A DNA stretch of 64,000 nucleotides from Bradyrhizobium sp. in8p8 (GCF_000426845.1 NZ_AUGD01000001.1:434001-498000); one strand, 5' to 3'; positions 17,201 to 26,751 are shown, numbered from the stretch's first letter. A program made the numbers and translations. Notes: generated by a model from the letters alone, not told the origin.

Positions 17201-18979
17201 CTCGTCAACTCCGACATGATGCAGATCAAGATGGCGCAGGGTGCCAAGCCCGGCGAAGGCGGCCAGCTGCCCGGCCACAAGGTCGACGCGACCATCGCAA
17301 GGGTCCGGCACTCGACGCCGGGCGTCGGCCTGATCTCGCCGCCGCCGCACCACGACATCTACTCGATCGAGGATCTGGCGCAGCTGATCTACGACCTCAA
17401 GAACGTCAACCCGGCGGGCGACGTCTCGGTCAAGCTCGTCTCCGAGATCGGCGTCGGCACGGTGGCCGCGGGTGTCGCCAAGGCCCGCGCCGACCATGTC
17501 ACCATCGCAGGCTTCGAAGGCGGCACCGGCGCATCGCCGCTGACCTCGATCAAGCATGCCGGCTCGCCTTGGGAGATCGGCCTTGCCGAAACCCACCAGA
17601 CCCTGGTGCGCGAGCGGCTGCGCAGCCGCATCGTGGTCCAGGTCGACGGCGGCTTCCGCACCGGCCGTGACGTCGTGATCGGCGCGCTGCTCGGGGCCGA
17701 CGAGTTCGGCTTCGCCACGGCGCCGTTGATCGCGGCCGGCTGCATCATGATGCGCAAGTGCCATCTCAACACCTGCCCGGTGGGCGTCGCGACGCAGGAC
17801 CCCGTCCTGCGCAAGCGCTTCACCGGCCAGCCCGAGCACGTGATCAACTACTTCTTCTTCGTCGCGGAGGAAGTCCGCGAGATCATGGCAAGCCTCGGTT
17901 TCCGCACCTTCAACGAGATGGTCGGCCAGGTGCAGCTGCTCGACCAGACTAAGTTGGTCGCGCACTGGAAGGCCAAGGGCCTCGACTTCTCCAAGCTGTT
18001 CGTCAAGCAAAAGGAAGAGAAGGGCCAGAAGATCTATCACTCCGAGCGCCAGAACCATCATCTGGAGGCGGTGCTCGACCGCACGCTGATCGAGAAGGCG
18101 CAGCCCGCGCTCGACCGCGGCGCGCCGGTGAAGATCGAGGCCACGATCAACAGCACCAACCGCTCCGCCGGCGCGATGCTGTCGGGTGCGGTGGCGAAGA
18201 TCTACGGCCATGCCGGGCTGCCGCACGACACGATCCATGTCAGCCTCAAGGGCACCGCCGGCCAAGCCTTCGGCGCCTGGCTCGCCCACGGCGTCACCTT
18301 CGAGCTCGAGGGTGAGGGCAACGATTATGTCGGCAAGGGCCTCTCGGGCGGCAAGATCATCGTCAAGCCGCCGAAGAACTCTGCCATCGTGCCGGAGGAG
18401 AGCATCATCGTCGGCAACACCGTGATGTACGGCGCGATCGAAGGCGAATGCTATTTCCGCGGCATCGCCGGCGAGCGCTTTGCCGTGCGCAACTCGGGCG
18501 CCGTCGCCGTTGTCGAGGGTGCCGGCGATCATTGCTGCGAATACATGACCGGCGGCATCGTGGTCGTGCTCGGCAAGACCGGACGCAACTTCGCGGCCGG
18601 CATGTCCGGCGGCGTCGCCTATGTGCTGGACGAGGCCGGCGACTTCGACAAGCTGTGCAACCTCAGCATGGTCGAGCTCGAGCCGGTGCTGTCGGAAGAG
18701 ATGATCAACGCCGAAACGTATCACGCCTCCGGTGACCTCGAGGCGCACGGCCGGGTGGACGTGTTCAAGAACCTGCTCGCCTCCGACGTCGAGCGGCTGC
18801 ACGTCCTGATCTCGCGCCATGCCAAGGCAACCGGCTCCAAGCGCGCCGCCGACATCCTCGCCAATTGGAAGGAATGGCTGCCCAAATTCCGCAAGGTGAT
18901 GCCGGTCGAATACCGGCGCGCTCTGCGCGAACTGGCCGCCAATGCGGACGCCGAGCCGAAAATCGCGATCGGGGCTTAA
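14246..18979 (+). CDS. gltB: Glutamate synthase (NADPH) large subunit
   Basis: At 1577 residues this has the full length of bacterial GltB. With GltD it converts glutamine and 2-oxoglutarate to two glutamates, the second step of ammonium assimilation. A 49-residue propeptide precedes Cys50 in [11 protein letters not shown]; after cleavage this Cys is the N-terminal nucleophile of the class II glutaminase domain. The FMN-binding synthase domain is central to C-terminal. The 3Fe-4S cluster cysteines are in [15 protein letters not shown]. The C-terminal beta-helix GXGXG region ([20 protein letters not shown]) is intact. The ATG at 14246 has a strong upstream GGAGAGG. gltD follows after 146 bases holding a palindromic repeat. 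Confidence 0.97.
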   Translation: MNGSQFERANIVAEELSPTVASKTTDPIQEHNSRPKAEGLYDPSLEKDSCGVGFIANIKGKKSHEIVSDALSILCNLEHRGAVGADPRAGDGAGILVQIPHAFFSRKAGELGFSLPAPGEYAIGALFMPRETAWRNVIKSIIADQIKEEGLTLLGWRDVPTDNSSLGVTVKPTEPACMQVFIGRNGTAKTEDEFERRLYILRKSISQAIYQRRDRGLAGYYPCSMSCRTVIYKGMFLADQLGKYYPDLHEKDFESALALVHQRFSTNTFPAWSLAHPYRMIAHNGEINTLRGNVNWMAARQASVSSELYGKDINRLWPISYEGQSDTACFDNALEFLVQGGYSLPHAVMMMIPEAWAGNPLMDEKRRAFYEYHAALMEPWDGPAAIAFTDGRQIGATLDRNGLRPARYLVTKDDRIVMASEMGVLTIPEDQIITKWRLQPGKMLLVDLEQGRLIPDDEIKAELARSHPYKEWLERTQIVLEELPKVPTTGVRSNLSLLDRQQAFGYSQEDIAILMTPMAATGEEAAGSMGNDTPISALSDKAKPLFTYFKQNFAQVTNPPIDPIREELVMSLVSIIGPRPNLFDLQGMATTKRLEVRQPILTDADLEKIRSISEVAESHFKSRTLDTTFHSGLGAAGMDQVLDELCARAESAVREGVNIIILSDRMVGTDRVPIPSLLACAAVHHHLIRTGLRTSVGLVVESGEPREVHHFACLAGYGAEAINPYLAFETIIAMKDRLPGSLDDYEIVKRYIKSIGKGLLKVMSKMGISTYQSYCGAQIFDAVGLKADFVAKFFAGTHTRVEGVGLAEIAEEAVRRHADAFGEAQVYKNALDVGGEYAYRSRGEDHAWTAESVSLLQHAARGNSQERYRAFAKILNEQSERLLTLRGLFRIKSAEEEKRKPIPLDQVEPAKEIVKRFATGAMSFGSISREAHTTLAIAMNRIGGKSNTGEGGEEADRFKPMPNGDSMRSAIKQVASGRFGVTTEYLVNSDMMQIKMAQGAKPGEGGQLPGHKVDATIARVRHSTPGVGLISPPPHHDIYSIEDLAQLIYDLKNVNPAGDVSVKLVSEIGVGTVAAGVAKARADHVTIAGFEGGTGASPLTSIKHAGSPWEIGLAETHQTLVRERLRSRIVVQVDGGFRTGRDVVIGALLGADEFGFATAPLIAAGCIMMRKCHLNTCPVGVATQDPVLRKRFTGQPEHVINYFFFVAEEVREIMASLGFRTFNEMVGQVQLLDQTKLVAHWKAKGLDFSKLFVKQKEEKGQKIYHSERQNHHLEAVLDRTLIEKAQPALDRGAPVKIEATINSTNRSAGAMLSGAVAKIYGHAGLPHDTIHVSLKGTAGQAFGAWLAHGVTFELEGEGNDYVGKGLSGGKIIVKPPKNSAIVPEESIIVGNTVMYGAIEGECYFRGIAGERFAVRNSGAVAVVEGAGDHCCEYMTGGIVVVLGKTGRNFAAGMSGGVAYVLDEAGDFDKLCNLSMVELEPVLSEEMINAETYHASGDLEAHGRVDVFKNLLASDVERLHVLISRHAKATGSKRAADILANWKEWLPKFRKVMPVEYRRALRELAANADAEPKIAIGA

Positions 18980-18993
18980 AGATTATCAGCGCC

Positions 18994-19079
18994 CGTCATT
19001 GCGAGCGCAGCGAAGCTATCCAGACTTTCTCCTGAGCAACAGACTGGATTGCTTCGTCGCTTCGCTCCTCGCAATGACG
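18994..19079. repeat. Palindromic repeat between gltB and gltD
   Basis: CGTCATTGCGAGCGCAGCGAAGC-type sequence starts at 18994 and its inverted partner (GCTTCGCTCCTCGCAATGACG-type) ends at 19079. The arms also carry ATCCAGA and CTGGATT. It would form a long imperfect hairpin in the gltB-gltD transcript. The motif is a known type of dispersed repeat in Bradyrhizobium and Rhodopseudomonas. Confidence 0.8.
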
Positions 19080-19125
19080 GTTGAAGAAGCAACAAACGAA
19101 TTAGCCGGCAGGGACTTCGGGTTTA

Positions 19126-20577
19126 ATGGGCAAGATCACGGGCTTTCTGGAAATCGAACGGCACGACCGCAAGTACACGCCGGTCGCCGAACGCGTGAAG
19201 CATTACAAGGAATTCGTCGTTCCCCTCTCCGAGAAGGAGGTGCGCGACCAGGCTGCGCGCTGCATGAATTGCGGCATTCCCTATTGCCATGGCACCGGCT
19301 CGGTCGCGCCCGGCACGCCCGGCTGCCCGGTCAACAACCAGATCCCCGACTGGAACGACCTCGTCTATCAGGGCAACTGGGAAGAAGCCTCGCGCAATCT
19401 GCACTCCACCAACAATTTCCCGGAGTTCACGGGCCGCATCTGCCCGGCGCCGTGCGAGGCGTCCTGCACGCTCAACATCGACGACAACCCCGTCACCATC
19501 AAGACGATCGAATGCGCGATCGTCGATCGCGCCTGGGACAATGGCTGGCTGACGCCCGAGATCGCCGCGCATAAGACCGGCAAGAAGGTCGCCGTGATCG
19601 GCTCCGGCCCCGCCGGCATGGCATGCGCGCAGCAGCTGGCACGCGCCGGCCACGACGTGCATGTGTTCGAGAAGTACGCCAAGGCCGGCGGCCTGCTCCG
19701 CTACGGCATTCCCGACTTCAAGATGGAGAAGGGCGTCATCGACCGCCGCGTGGCGCAGATGGAGGCTGAGGGCGTCACCTTCCACTACAACAGCCATGTC
19801 GGCACCGAGGGCAATGTCGATCCGCGCGAGATGCTCAACGAGTACGACGCGATCGCGCTGACCGGCGGCGCCGAAGCCCCGCGCGACCTGCCGATCCCCG
19901 GCCGCGAGCTGTCCGGCATCCACTACGCCATGGACTTCCTGCCGCAGCAGAACCGGCGCGTCTCCGAGGAGCCGCTCGGCGGCGTCCAGGAGATCCTGGC
20001 CAATGGCAAGCACGTCGTCGTCATCGGCGGCGGCGACACCGGGTCGGACTGCATCGGCACCTCGCTGCGCCAGGGCGCGCTGTCGGTGACGCAGCTCGAG
20101 ATCATGCCCTCGCCGCCCGAGCGCGAGAACAAGGGCCTGACCTGGCCGTACTGGCCGCTGAAGATGCGCACCTCGTCGAGCCAGGCCGAGGGTGCCGTGC
20201 GCGAATTCGCCGTGCTGACGCAGAAGTTTTCGGGCGAGAACGGCAAGGTCAAGAAGCTGCACTGCGTGCGCGTCGACGACAAGTTCAAGCCGATTGCCGG
20301 CACCGAGTTCGAGCTCGACGCCGACCTCGTCCTGCTCGCGATGGGCTTCGTCCACCCCGTGCACGAGGGCCTGCTCAAGCTGCTCGCGGTCGAGCTCGAC
20401 CCGCGCGGCAACGTCAAGGCCAACACGCTGGACTACCAGACCTCGCGGCCCAACGTGTTCTCCGCCGGCGACATGCGCCGTGGCCAGTCGCTGGTGGTGT
20501 GGGCGATCCGCGAGGGCCGGCTGTGCGCAAGGTCGATCGACACATTCCTGATGGGGAAGACGGATCTGCCGCGCTGA
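19126..20577 (+). CDS. gltD: Glutamate synthase (NADPH) small subunit
   Basis: This 483-residue flavoprotein passes electrons from NADPH through FAD and iron-sulfur clusters to GltB. The N-terminal cysteine cluster region is present ([11 protein letters not shown], then [15 protein letters not shown]). The FAD-binding [20 protein letters not shown] and the NADPH-binding [12 protein letters not shown] motifs are intact, and the C-terminal FAD segment [19 protein letters not shown] is present. It follows gltB on the same strand and is probably co-transcribed despite the intervening repeat, which might lower its expression relative to gltB. Confidence 0.97.
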   Translation: MGKITGFLEIERHDRKYTPVAERVKHYKEFVVPLSEKEVRDQAARCMNCGIPYCHGTGSVAPGTPGCPVNNQIPDWNDLVYQGNWEEASRNLHSTNNFPEFTGRICPAPCEASCTLNIDDNPVTIKTIECAIVDRAWDNGWLTPEIAAHKTGKKVAVIGSGPAGMACAQQLARAGHDVHVFEKYAKAGGLLRYGIPDFKMEKGVIDRRVAQMEAEGVTFHYNSHVGTEGNVDPREMLNEYDAIALTGGAEAPRDLPIPGRELSGIHYAMDFLPQQNRRVSEEPLGGVQEILANGKHVVVIGGGDTGSDCIGTSLRQGALSVTQLEIMPSPPERENKGLTWPYWPLKMRTSSSQAEGAVREFAVLTQKFSGENGKVKKLHCVRVDDKFKPIAGTEFELDADLVLLAMGFVHPVHEGLLKLLAVELDPRGNVKANTLDYQTSRPNVFSAGDMRRGQSLVVWAIREGRLCARSIDTFLMGKTDLPR

Positions 20578-20612
20578 GTTTTTGCTCCGCCGCCAAACCG
20601 GAAAAAGGTGTC

Positions 20613-20715
20613 ATCGCCCGGCTTGACCGGGCGATCTAGTATTCCAGAGACAATTGTCATTGAAACGAGAGGCCGCGGCGTACTGGATGCCCCGGTCAAG
20701 CCGGGGCACGACAAT
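20613..20715. repeat. Composite palindromic repeat downstream of gltD
   Basis: Two hairpins, ATCGCCCGG/CCGGGCGAT (20613-20635) and GCCCCGG/CCGGGGC (20689-20707), are linked by a segment bounded by CTAGTATTCCAG and TACTGGAT, which are themselves near-complementary. This is the same class as the repeat at 10245-10335. It lies between convergent genes and probably also ends transcription. Confidence 0.7.
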
Positions 20716-20740
20716 GAAGTGAACGGTTAGAGAGCAGGCC

Positions 20741-21007
20741 TCAACCCAAGACGCGCGGAAAGTGCTGCGCGTCCCACTCGTCAAGTCGGAACAGCACCTT
20801 GCCGTATTCGAGAAGCTTGTCGTTTGGCCGATAGGGACGCGTCGAAACTTCGACGTCCGATGGGACTTCACTTGGCATCAAGTGAAAGTGCTCGTTGGTT
20901 TCGCTCAGAGCCAGTAGCTGCTTCACAAGAAGGTCTCGACCTCCCGGATTGAGCCATAGCTCGAATTCGCCAGCCGAATTGATGTCCAAGGTAATTCGAG
21001 CAGCCAT
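20741..21007 (-). CDS. Small conserved protein, possibly Imm32-like
   Basis: This 88-residue protein starts MAARITLDINSAGEFELWLN and contains a conserved-looking middle (GRDLLVKQLLALSETNEHFHLMPSE) and C-terminus (YGKVLFRLDEWDAQHFP). It has no signal peptide or membrane helix. The composition and the EHFHLMPSE segment remind me of small proteins labelled Imm32 family, but no toxin gene is adjacent and I would not rely on that. Its start lies 8 bases after the stop of the outer-membrane barrel gene, so the two are very likely co-transcribed. Confidence 0.6.
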   Translation of the reverse strand: MAARITLDINSAGEFELWLNPGGRDLLVKQLLALSETNEHFHLMPSEVPSDVEVSTRPYRPNDKLLEYGKVLFRLDEWDAQHFPRVLG

Positions 21008-21015
21008 GGTGTCTC

Positions 21016-22761
21016 TCAATTCTGCAGCCGCACCCCGACCAGCATCACCGTCCCCTGCGAGCTCGACCCGGCCACGTTCGAATCCAGGATGTCGTGGCGC
21101 AGCGTGCCTTTGACCCAGATGTTGCGGTTGAGCTTGTAGATCAGGTTGCTCTCGAACGAGTAGGTCTTGTCGTTGCGGTTCTGGCCCTGGTAGTCGAGCG
21201 TGCCGTAGGTGAACTTGCCGACAGCGGTGAGCCAGCGGCGGAAGTCGTGATCGACTTCGGCCGCGTAGGTGCGCACCAGCACGCCGGAGGAGCCGGGGAT
21301 CGTGGTCTCGGCGATTTGCGTGTCGGTGAAGAATTTCACCGTGGTGAGGCCGCTGGCGCTCCAGATCAGCGAGCCCGTGGTGAGGAAGCCGGCGAGCTGG
21401 CTGAGGCGCGGGTCGGTGTAGTTGCGCGCGGAATAGCCGATCGAGATCTCGCCGGTGAGGATGCGCGAGAACTCGAAGGACGAGCCGACCTTGGCGTAGC
21501 CGCCGTTGGAATCGCGGAAGTAGCCGTTGCGGTCGGCCGCCTGGTCGTGGACGCGGGTATCGCCCTGGATCTCGACGAACGGCTTCAGCCCCGGCTTGAG
21601 GTCGTAGGAGAACCGGCCGACGCCGCCATACTGATTGAAGTCGCGATCGGTGTTGGGGAAGGTCGTGCCGTCAGTGAGCTTCGAATCGGTATAGGCGGTG
21701 CGATCGATGGTGGCGCCGGCGGCGACCTGGAAGCGGTTGAAAGTCTGGTCGAAGCCGATGGTCGTGCCGTAGGCGGCGTAAACGGGATATCGCTGCAAGC
21801 CGGCCTGCACGTTCGGACTGCCGGGATTGTCGGTGGCGAGCCGCAGACGCAGCTGCGAAAGAAGCTTGAAGTCCCGGGTGACGTCGAGCCGGCCATCGAC
21901 ATGGCCGGTGAAGTCCGGGCGATTGGCCTCGACCGGCGACGGCGAAGCGAAGCCGTTGATGCTCGCCGGCATGTCGTTGGTGTAGCCCGAGAACGAGCCG
22001 CGCAGATCGGCGACCAGCGCATGACGCTCCCAATCGGACATCACGAGCAGATCGGGCGCGATCACATAGGCCGGCGAACCGACGGGCCTGTTGAGGCGCG
22101 TCGGATTGGTGTCGTAGCCCGCGGAGAGCTCGAGCCCGCCCTTGATCAGGAAGCTGCCGGCATAATCGCCGATGGCCCCAAACGCATCGTCATCGGCCCT
22201 GAGGCGCCGGCGCAACGGCTGGCCGGGCACGGTGCCCGCCATCGCCGCCGGCACGGGCGCCCTGTTCGCGGACGCTGAGGGCGGGGGCGCGATCCGCGGT
22301 GGGCCGAGCGTTGACGCAGGCGGCGCTACCGATGGCGCCGGCGAGCCGGGACCGGCAGGTCGCTTCGGCTTCGGCTGACCGGGATAGAGCTTCGGCTGCT
22401 GCCGCTTGCGGTTGAGCGAGTCGTAACCGGAGCTGCTCGCTCCGGTGGCCGCGGGCAGGCCGTAGGTCGGGACCTGACCGACGCGCGAGGCCGCAGGCCT
22501 TTGGCGGGCCTTGAGCGGATCGGCATTGGGATCGGGCAGCGCCGGCAATGCATCCGACGGCGCCTGCGGGACGCCGGCCGTGCGGCGCGTCGGCAGCGTA
22601 TCGGGCGAGGCAAAGCCGCCGCGGTTGGGGTTGAACAGGTCCGGCGTAAGGCTCTGGGCAGCCGCGGAGCCGCTTCCAAGGGCCGTCAGCGCCAGGCATG
22701 GCAAAACCGCGCGCAGCAACTGCGCGCGTTTGCTCCGGCTACTGCCTGGAGACGACCCCAC
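21016..22761 (-). CDS. Outer-membrane beta-barrel protein with proline-rich N-terminal segment
   Basis: This 581-residue exported protein has a signal peptide (residues 1-36, ending GSAAAQS). A proline/alanine-rich linker follows to about 195, then about 380 residues of alternating hydrophobic/polar strands rich in Tyr, Asn, Gly and Asp, ending in VMLVGVRLQN. It fits the outer-membrane beta-barrel family of rhizobia (BBP2/DUF2320 type). Start is a GTG at 22761 with GGAG upstream; no ATG is available. Its position next to kdsD, an LPS precursor gene on the opposite strand, is suggestive only. A small protein gene follows directly. Confidence 0.75.
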   Translation of the reverse strand: MGSSPGSSRSKRAQLLRAVLPCLALTALGSGSAAAQSLTPDLFNPNRGGFASPDTLPTRRTAGVPQAPSDALPALPDPNADPLKARQRPAASRVGQVPTYGLPAATGASSSGYDSLNRKRQQPKLYPGQPKPKRPAGPGSPAPSVAPPASTLGPPRIAPPPSASANRAPVPAAMAGTVPGQPLRRRLRADDDAFGAIGDYAGSFLIKGGLELSAGYDTNPTRLNRPVGSPAYVIAPDLLVMSDWERHALVADLRGSFSGYTNDMPASINGFASPSPVEANRPDFTGHVDGRLDVTRDFKLLSQLRLRLATDNPGSPNVQAGLQRYPVYAAYGTTIGFDQTFNRFQVAAGATIDRTAYTDSKLTDGTTFPNTDRDFNQYGGVGRFSYDLKPGLKPFVEIQGDTRVHDQAADRNGYFRDSNGGYAKVGSSFEFSRILTGEISIGYSARNYTDPRLSQLAGFLTTGSLIWSASGLTTVKFFTDTQIAETTIPGSSGVLVRTYAAEVDHDFRRWLTAVGKFTYGTLDYQGQNRNDKTYSFESNLIYKLNRNIWVKGTLRHDILDSNVAGSSSQGTVMLVGVRLQN

Positions 22762-22952
22762 GATGGAATAACTCCAACGAAATCAGACACTTTCACGATC
22801 GTCTCCGCCGGCTGGCGGGAACCATCGTTAATGGAGTTAAAACAATTATGGTTAATGACCCGTTGAGGGTGCCGGGGGGCGCGTCGCCTCCCCGGGCGCG
22901 GCATGCTAAGCAGGCGCCAATGGGCGAAAGCCCCTCCTCCCTGGACCAGACC

Positions 22953-23960
22953 ATGCCGAGTTCGAAAGCGCTGATGACCGCATCATCCGGCCCCATTCCG
23001 ACAAGCGTCGAATCCGCACTCCGCACGCTGGAGACGGAGAGCGGCGGCATCAACGCGCTCGCCGCCGCCCTGCGCGGTCCGCTTGGCGAGACCTTTGCCA
23101 GGGCGGTCGAGCTGATTCGCAATGCCAAGGGCCGCGTCATCGTCACCGGGCTCGGCAAATCAGGCCATATGGGGCGCAAGATCGCGGCGACGCTGGCTTC
23201 GACCGGCACGCCGGCCTTCTTCGTGCACGCCGCCGAAGCGGGCCACGGCGATCTCGGCATGATCACGCCCGACGACGTCATCATGGCGCTGTCCTGGTCC
23301 GGCGAGCAGCCGGAGATGAAGAACCTCGTGAACTATTCGGCGCGGTTCGCGATTCCCATGATCGCGGTGACCTCGAACGGCTCCTCCTCGCTCGGCCAGG
23401 CCGCCGACCTCGTGATCGAACTGCCGAAGGCGCGCGAAGCCTGCCCGCACAATCTGGCGCCGACCACCTCGACCTTGATGCAGGCCGCGATCGGCGATGC
23501 GCTCGCGATCGCGCTGCTGGAGGGGCGCGGCTTCACCGCGCTGGAGTTCGCGCATTTCCACCCCGGCGGCAAGCTGGGGGCCATGCTGAAATTCGTCCGC
23601 GACTACATGCGTACCGGCACTGAGATTCCGATCAAGCCCGAAGGCACCAAGATGTCCGAAGCCGTGGTGGAGATGTCGGCCAAGGGGCTCGGCTGCGTCT
23701 GTATCATCAACGATGCCGGCGAGGCGGTCGGCATCATCACCGACGGCGACCTGCGCCGCCACATGCGGCCTGATCTTCTGACCGCAACGGTCGACGAGAT
23801 CATGACCAGGCAGCCGAAGACGGTGCCCCCGTCGATGCTCGCGACCGAAATGATCGAGGTGCTGAACACCCGCAAGATCACGACCCTGCTGGTGACGGAG
23901 GCGGGCAAGGTGGTCGGGATCGTGCATCTGCACGACCTGCTGCGCGCGGGCGTGGCGTAG
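22953..23960 (+). CDS. kdsD: Arabinose-5-phosphate isomerase, KpsF/GutQ family
   Basis: This 335-residue enzyme interconverts ribulose-5-phosphate and arabinose-5-phosphate, the first step towards Kdo for lipopolysaccharide. An SIS domain spans about residues 45-180 (GKSGHMGRKIAATLAST, then SWSGEQPEMKNL) and a CBS pair about 215-335 (IINDAGEAVGIITDGDLRRH, then VVGIVHLHDLLRAG). The frame is open from 22698 and several starts are possible (22848, 22920, 22953, 22974). I chose 22953 because homologues begin just before the TASSGP segment; none has a good Shine-Dalgarno. It is divergent from the outer-membrane barrel gene. Confidence 0.88.
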   Translation: MPSSKALMTASSGPIPTSVESALRTLETESGGINALAAALRGPLGETFARAVELIRNAKGRVIVTGLGKSGHMGRKIAATLASTGTPAFFVHAAEAGHGDLGMITPDDVIMALSWSGEQPEMKNLVNYSARFAIPMIAVTSNGSSSLGQAADLVIELPKAREACPHNLAPTTSTLMQAAIGDALAIALLEGRGFTALEFAHFHPGGKLGAMLKFVRDYMRTGTEIPIKPEGTKMSEAVVEMSAKGLGCVCIINDAGEAVGIITDGDLRRHMRPDLLTATVDEIMTRQPKTVPPSMLATEMIEVLNTRKITTLLVTEAGKVVGIVHLHDLLRAGVA

Positions 23961-23979
23961 GGCCCGCTCTCTCCACGGA

Positions 23980-24084
23980 GTCATTCCGGGGCGCGGCCGC
24001 TTGGGCGCGAAGCCGGAATCCATTCATCTCCGAGGTCGCTACCCAATGGATTCCGGGTTCACGCTTCGCGTGCCCCGGAATGAC
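23980..24084. repeat. GTCATTCCGGGG-type palindromic repeat
   Basis: GTCATTCCGGGGCGCG at 23980 is mirrored by CCCCGGAATGAC ending at 24084. The inner arms GGAATCCAT and ATGGATTCC also pair. It sits between convergent kdsD and the CMD-family gene. Another copy is at 38662-38762 and a partial one at 46090-46182. Confidence 0.8.
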
Positions 24085-24114
24085 AGAGAGTGTGTAGCAC
24101 GCCTCTCTTCTCCG

Positions 24115-24672
24115 TTAGAGCGGTGTCGGAAACCGCGCCGCCTTCTCCTCCAGCGGCAATCTCAGGCCGTTCGCCAGGTACGACACCGTGCGATAAAAGC
24201 CGCACAGGAGCATGATCTCCAGAATCTGCGCCTCGTCGTAATGAGCCGAGAGCGCGGCGAACTCCTCGTCGTCAAGCGTCGCGCGGCGATGCAGCGCGTC
24301 CACGGCCGCAACCAGCGCCTGCTCGGACGGTGACCAGCACGGCGACATCGCATCTCCCAGCACCGTCGCGCGCACCTCCTCCTCATTGAGCTTTGCCGGT
24401 CCGGCGAAGATCGCGACGTGCACGCCCCACTCGTATTCGCATCGGTTCAGCGCACAGGTGCGGTCGATGACGATCTCGCGCTGGCGCAAGGAGAGCGGGC
24501 CGGGATCGAGCAGGCCACCGGCACGGAACTTGTCCCAGGCGCGGCCGTGGCCGGCCATCACGCGGAACAGCATCAGCGGCGGTGCGCCGTGCATGATGCG
24601 CTCGAACTGCGCCTGGATCTCCAGGGGATAAGGCGGCGCGAGCGGGGCGATACGCGGCGCGAATGGGGACAT
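24115..24672 (-). CDS. Carboxymuconolactone decarboxylase (CMD)-family protein
   Basis: This 185-residue all-helical protein carries the CMD/AhpD-type segment LSLRQREIVIDRTCALNRCE followed by YEWGVHVAIF, a second conserved helix EQALVAAVDALH and LLCGFYRTVSYLANG. The CxxC pair of peroxidase-active AhpD is absent: there is one Cys in NRCEYEW. A peroxiredoxin-reductase role is therefore unlikely and a gamma-carboxymuconolactone-type or unknown activity is better. It is divergent from an HxlR regulator with two tandem operators between them, so it is probably that regulator's target. Confidence 0.8.
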   Translation of the reverse strand: MSPFAPRIAPLAPPYPLEIQAQFERIMHGAPPLMLFRVMAGHGRAWDKFRAGGLLDPGPLSLRQREIVIDRTCALNRCEYEWGVHVAIFAGPAKLNEEEVRATVLGDAMSPCWSPSEQALVAAVDALHRRATLDDEEFAALSAHYDEAQILEIMLLCGFYRTVSYLANGLRLPLEEKAARFPTPL

Positions 24673-24687
24673 GGGTCGGCTCCTTTG

Positions 24688-24724
24688 CTACACTTATAGT
24701 AGCATGACGCTACATTATTTGTAG
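24688..24724. promoter_or_regulatory. Tandem HxlR-type operators
   Basis: Two CTAC-N7-GTAG palindromes, at 24688-24702 and 24710-24724, start exactly 22 bp apart, so they lie on the same face of the helix. They fill the 53-bp gap between the divergent CMD and HxlR genes. GTAGCATGACG is repeated directly after each left arm. Dimeric HxlR repressors bind such paired palindromes. Confidence 0.6.
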
Positions 24725-24725
24725 C

Positions 24726-25070
24726 ATGACGCAAGAGGCGGCGATGGCGAAAGAGGCTGACTCCAAGACACGCAGCGTGCGCGGCTCGCGCACCGGGCGG
24801 CCGATCATGGCATTGCTCGATCTGCTCGGCCGGCGCTGGAGTCTACGGATATTGTGGGAGCTACGGGACGAGCCCCTCACCTCTCGAGCACTCCGCGCAG
24901 CCTGTGACGAGGCTTCGCCGACGGTGCTGCAGGCGCGGCTGACGGAGCTGCGCGAGGCGGGTTTCGTCGAGCTTGGCGACGGTGGTGGCTACGGATTGAC
25001 CCCGCTCGGACAGGAATTGTGCGAGACGTTCGTACCGCTGCACCGGTTTGCGGAGAGGTGGAGGAAGTAG
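24726..25070 (+). CDS. HxlR-family transcriptional regulator
   Basis: This 114-residue winged helix-turn-helix protein has the HxlR pattern LLGRRWSLRILWEL, then LRAACDEASPTVLQARLTEL and a GYGLTPLGQEL wing. No conserved N-terminal Cys is present, so redox sensing by cysteine is not indicated. The ATG at 24726 is only two bases from the operator tandem. It is divergent from the CMD-family gene, the probable target. Confidence 0.9.
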   Translation: MTQEAAMAKEADSKTRSVRGSRTGRPIMALLDLLGRRWSLRILWELRDEPLTSRALRAACDEASPTVLQARLTELREAGFVELGDGGGYGLTPLGQELCETFVPLHRFAERWRK

Positions 25071-25104
25071 GACCGCGCTTGCCGGCGCCTGGAGGATACG
25101 AGCG

Positions 25105-25548
25105 CTACGTCACGGCGACGGTGAGGTTGGCACCATCGACCTGCACGACCCTGACGCGCGTCCCCGCCGGCGTATCCGGGCCGGCCACGCGCCACACGGT
25201 GTCGTCGATACGCACCGTGCCGGAACCGTCGATGATCGGCTTCTCCAGCGTGAACTCGCGACCGAGCAAGGCTTCGGTGCGCTTGTTGAGGAACGGGCTG
25301 GCATTCGCGTCCGGCTTCGGCCGGGCGAGGCGGCGCCACACCGGCACCGCGGCAGCGGCGAATACCGCGAACATCACGAGCTGGATCTGCCAGGACACGG
25401 CAAGCGCGAACGAGATCAGACCGACGAGCAGCGCAGCCAAGCCAAGCCAGAACAGGAAAATGCCCGGGGCCAATACCTCCAGCGCCATCAGGATGAAGCC
25501 GAGTATCAGCCAATTCCAGTTGCCCAGCGATACGAACATGTCGGTCAT
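25105..25548 (-). CDS. NfeD-family membrane protein
   Basis: This 147-residue short-form NfeD has three membrane helices in the first 75 residues (WNWLILGFILMALEVLAPG, then LFWLGLAALLVGL, then IQLVMFAVFAAAAV). A C-terminal OB-fold beta-barrel follows (GREFTLEKPIIDGSGTVRID, then GTRVRVVQVDGANLTV). NfeD proteins work with SPFH/stomatin partners in membrane microdomains. The SPFH gene lies 16 bases upstream on the same strand, so the two form a unit. Confidence 0.92.
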   Translation of the reverse strand: MTDMFVSLGNWNWLILGFILMALEVLAPGIFLFWLGLAALLVGLISFALAVSWQIQLVMFAVFAAAAVPVWRRLARPKPDANASPFLNKRTEALLGREFTLEKPIIDGSGTVRIDDTVWRVAGPDTPAGTRVRVVQVDGANLTVAVT

Positions 25549-25564
25549 GACGCGACCTCTCTCA

Positions 25565-26563
25565 CTAGCCCTGCCGCGGCGGCACCGCCGGCGGCGTGCT
25601 GCCGGTCGGCGGCACCGATCCGGGGCGGCGCGCGGCAGCAGCTGCGGCAGCCTCGCCGAACGTCGCCTTGGCGATCTCGCCGATGCCGGCGAGCGAGCCG
25701 AGCATGCTGGTGGCTTCCATCGGCAACATGATGATCTTCTGGTTCGGCGCCTCCGCGAACTGGCCGAACGCCTTGATATACTTGTCGGCGATGAAATAGT
25801 TCAAGGCGGCGACGTCGCCCTTGGCGATGGCCTCGCTGACCATCTGCGTCGCTTTGGCCTCCGCTTCCGCCGACCGCTCGCGCGCCTCCGCGTCGCGGAA
25901 GGCGGCCTCGCGGCGGCCTTCGGCCTGGAGGATCTGCCCCTGCTTGGCGCCTTCGGCGCGCAGGATCTCCGACTGGCGCTGGCCTTCGGCGGCCAAAATG
26001 TCGGCGCGCTTGACGCGCTCGGCCTTCATCTGCCGGCCCATGGCCTCGACGAGATCGGCGGGCGGCACGATGTCCTTGATCTCGATGCGGTTGACCTTGA
26101 CGCCCCAGGGCGAGACCGCGGCATCGACGACGCGCAACAGGCGTTCGTTGATCTCATCGCGGTGCGAGAGCACCTGATCGAGGTCCATCGAACCCATCAC
26201 CGAACGGATGTTGGTCATGGTGAGGACCGTGATCGCCTGGGTGAGGTTGGCGACCTCGTAGCTCGCTTTCGCGGCATCGAACACCTGGTAGAAGGCGACT
26301 CCGTCCACCGTCACGGTGGCGTTGTCCTTGGTGATGACCTCCTGCTCGGGAATGTCGATCACCTGCTCCATCATGTTGACCTTGCGTCCGACGCGATCGA
26401 AATAGGGCACGATCAGATTGAGCCCGGGGCTCAGCGTCTGGGTGTATTTACCGAACCGCTCGATGGTCCAGTCGTAGCCCTGCGGCACCGTCTTCACGCC
26501 GGCGACGAGGGTGACGATGACGAGCAAGACCAGAACAATTGCGAAGATGTCGAAACCGCTCAT
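25565..26563 (-). CDS. SPFH/stomatin-like protein (paraslipin, QmcA-type)
   Basis: This 332-residue protein has one N-terminal membrane helix (MSGFDIFAIVLVLLVIVTLV), then the SPFH domain (VPQGYDWTIERFGKY, IVPYFDRVGRK, VTVDGVAFYQV). A long coiled-coil rich in Ala/Glu/Gln follows at about 190-250 and a Pro-rich tail. The TGSTPP-type end is low-complexity. Such proteins oligomerise on the inner membrane and stabilise membrane protein complexes or proteases. The partner NfeD gene follows immediately. Confidence 0.92.
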   Translation of the reverse strand: MSGFDIFAIVLVLLVIVTLVAGVKTVPQGYDWTIERFGKYTQTLSPGLNLIVPYFDRVGRKVNMMEQVIDIPEQEVITKDNATVTVDGVAFYQVFDAAKASYEVANLTQAITVLTMTNIRSVMGSMDLDQVLSHRDEINERLLRVVDAAVSPWGVKVNRIEIKDIVPPADLVEAMGRQMKAERVKRADILAAEGQRQSEILRAEGAKQGQILQAEGRREAAFRDAEARERSAEAEAKATQMVSEAIAKGDVAALNYFIADKYIKAFGQFAEAPNQKIIMLPMEATSMLGSLAGIGEIAKATFGEAAAAAAARRPGSVPPTGSTPPAVPPRQG

Positions 26564-26751
26564 ACGTCCTCCAAGGCAGGAAAAGAAGCCGGGAAAAGCC
26601 CTTCCCGCGCTGTCATTGGTCGGGAGCGCGACCCTACCGGTTCAGCAGCCGCAAGTAACGCCGGTATCGGTGCGATTCTGCAAGAGCCGCGAACAGCGGA
26701 TGCGGCGCAGGCTACCGGCAGATAACACCGTGCAGCTCGGTATCAGCAGCT

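Noticed and set aside
14129..18820. Very long open frame (over 1500 codons) on the minus strand across gltB
   Set aside because: It is the antisense shadow of a high-GC gene; its translation is low-complexity Arg/Ala/Asp/His-rich with no family features, while gltB is certain.
22810..22845. GGAAC followed by CGTT upstream of kdsD as an EcfG promoter
   Set aside because: The spacing is far shorter than 16-17 bp.
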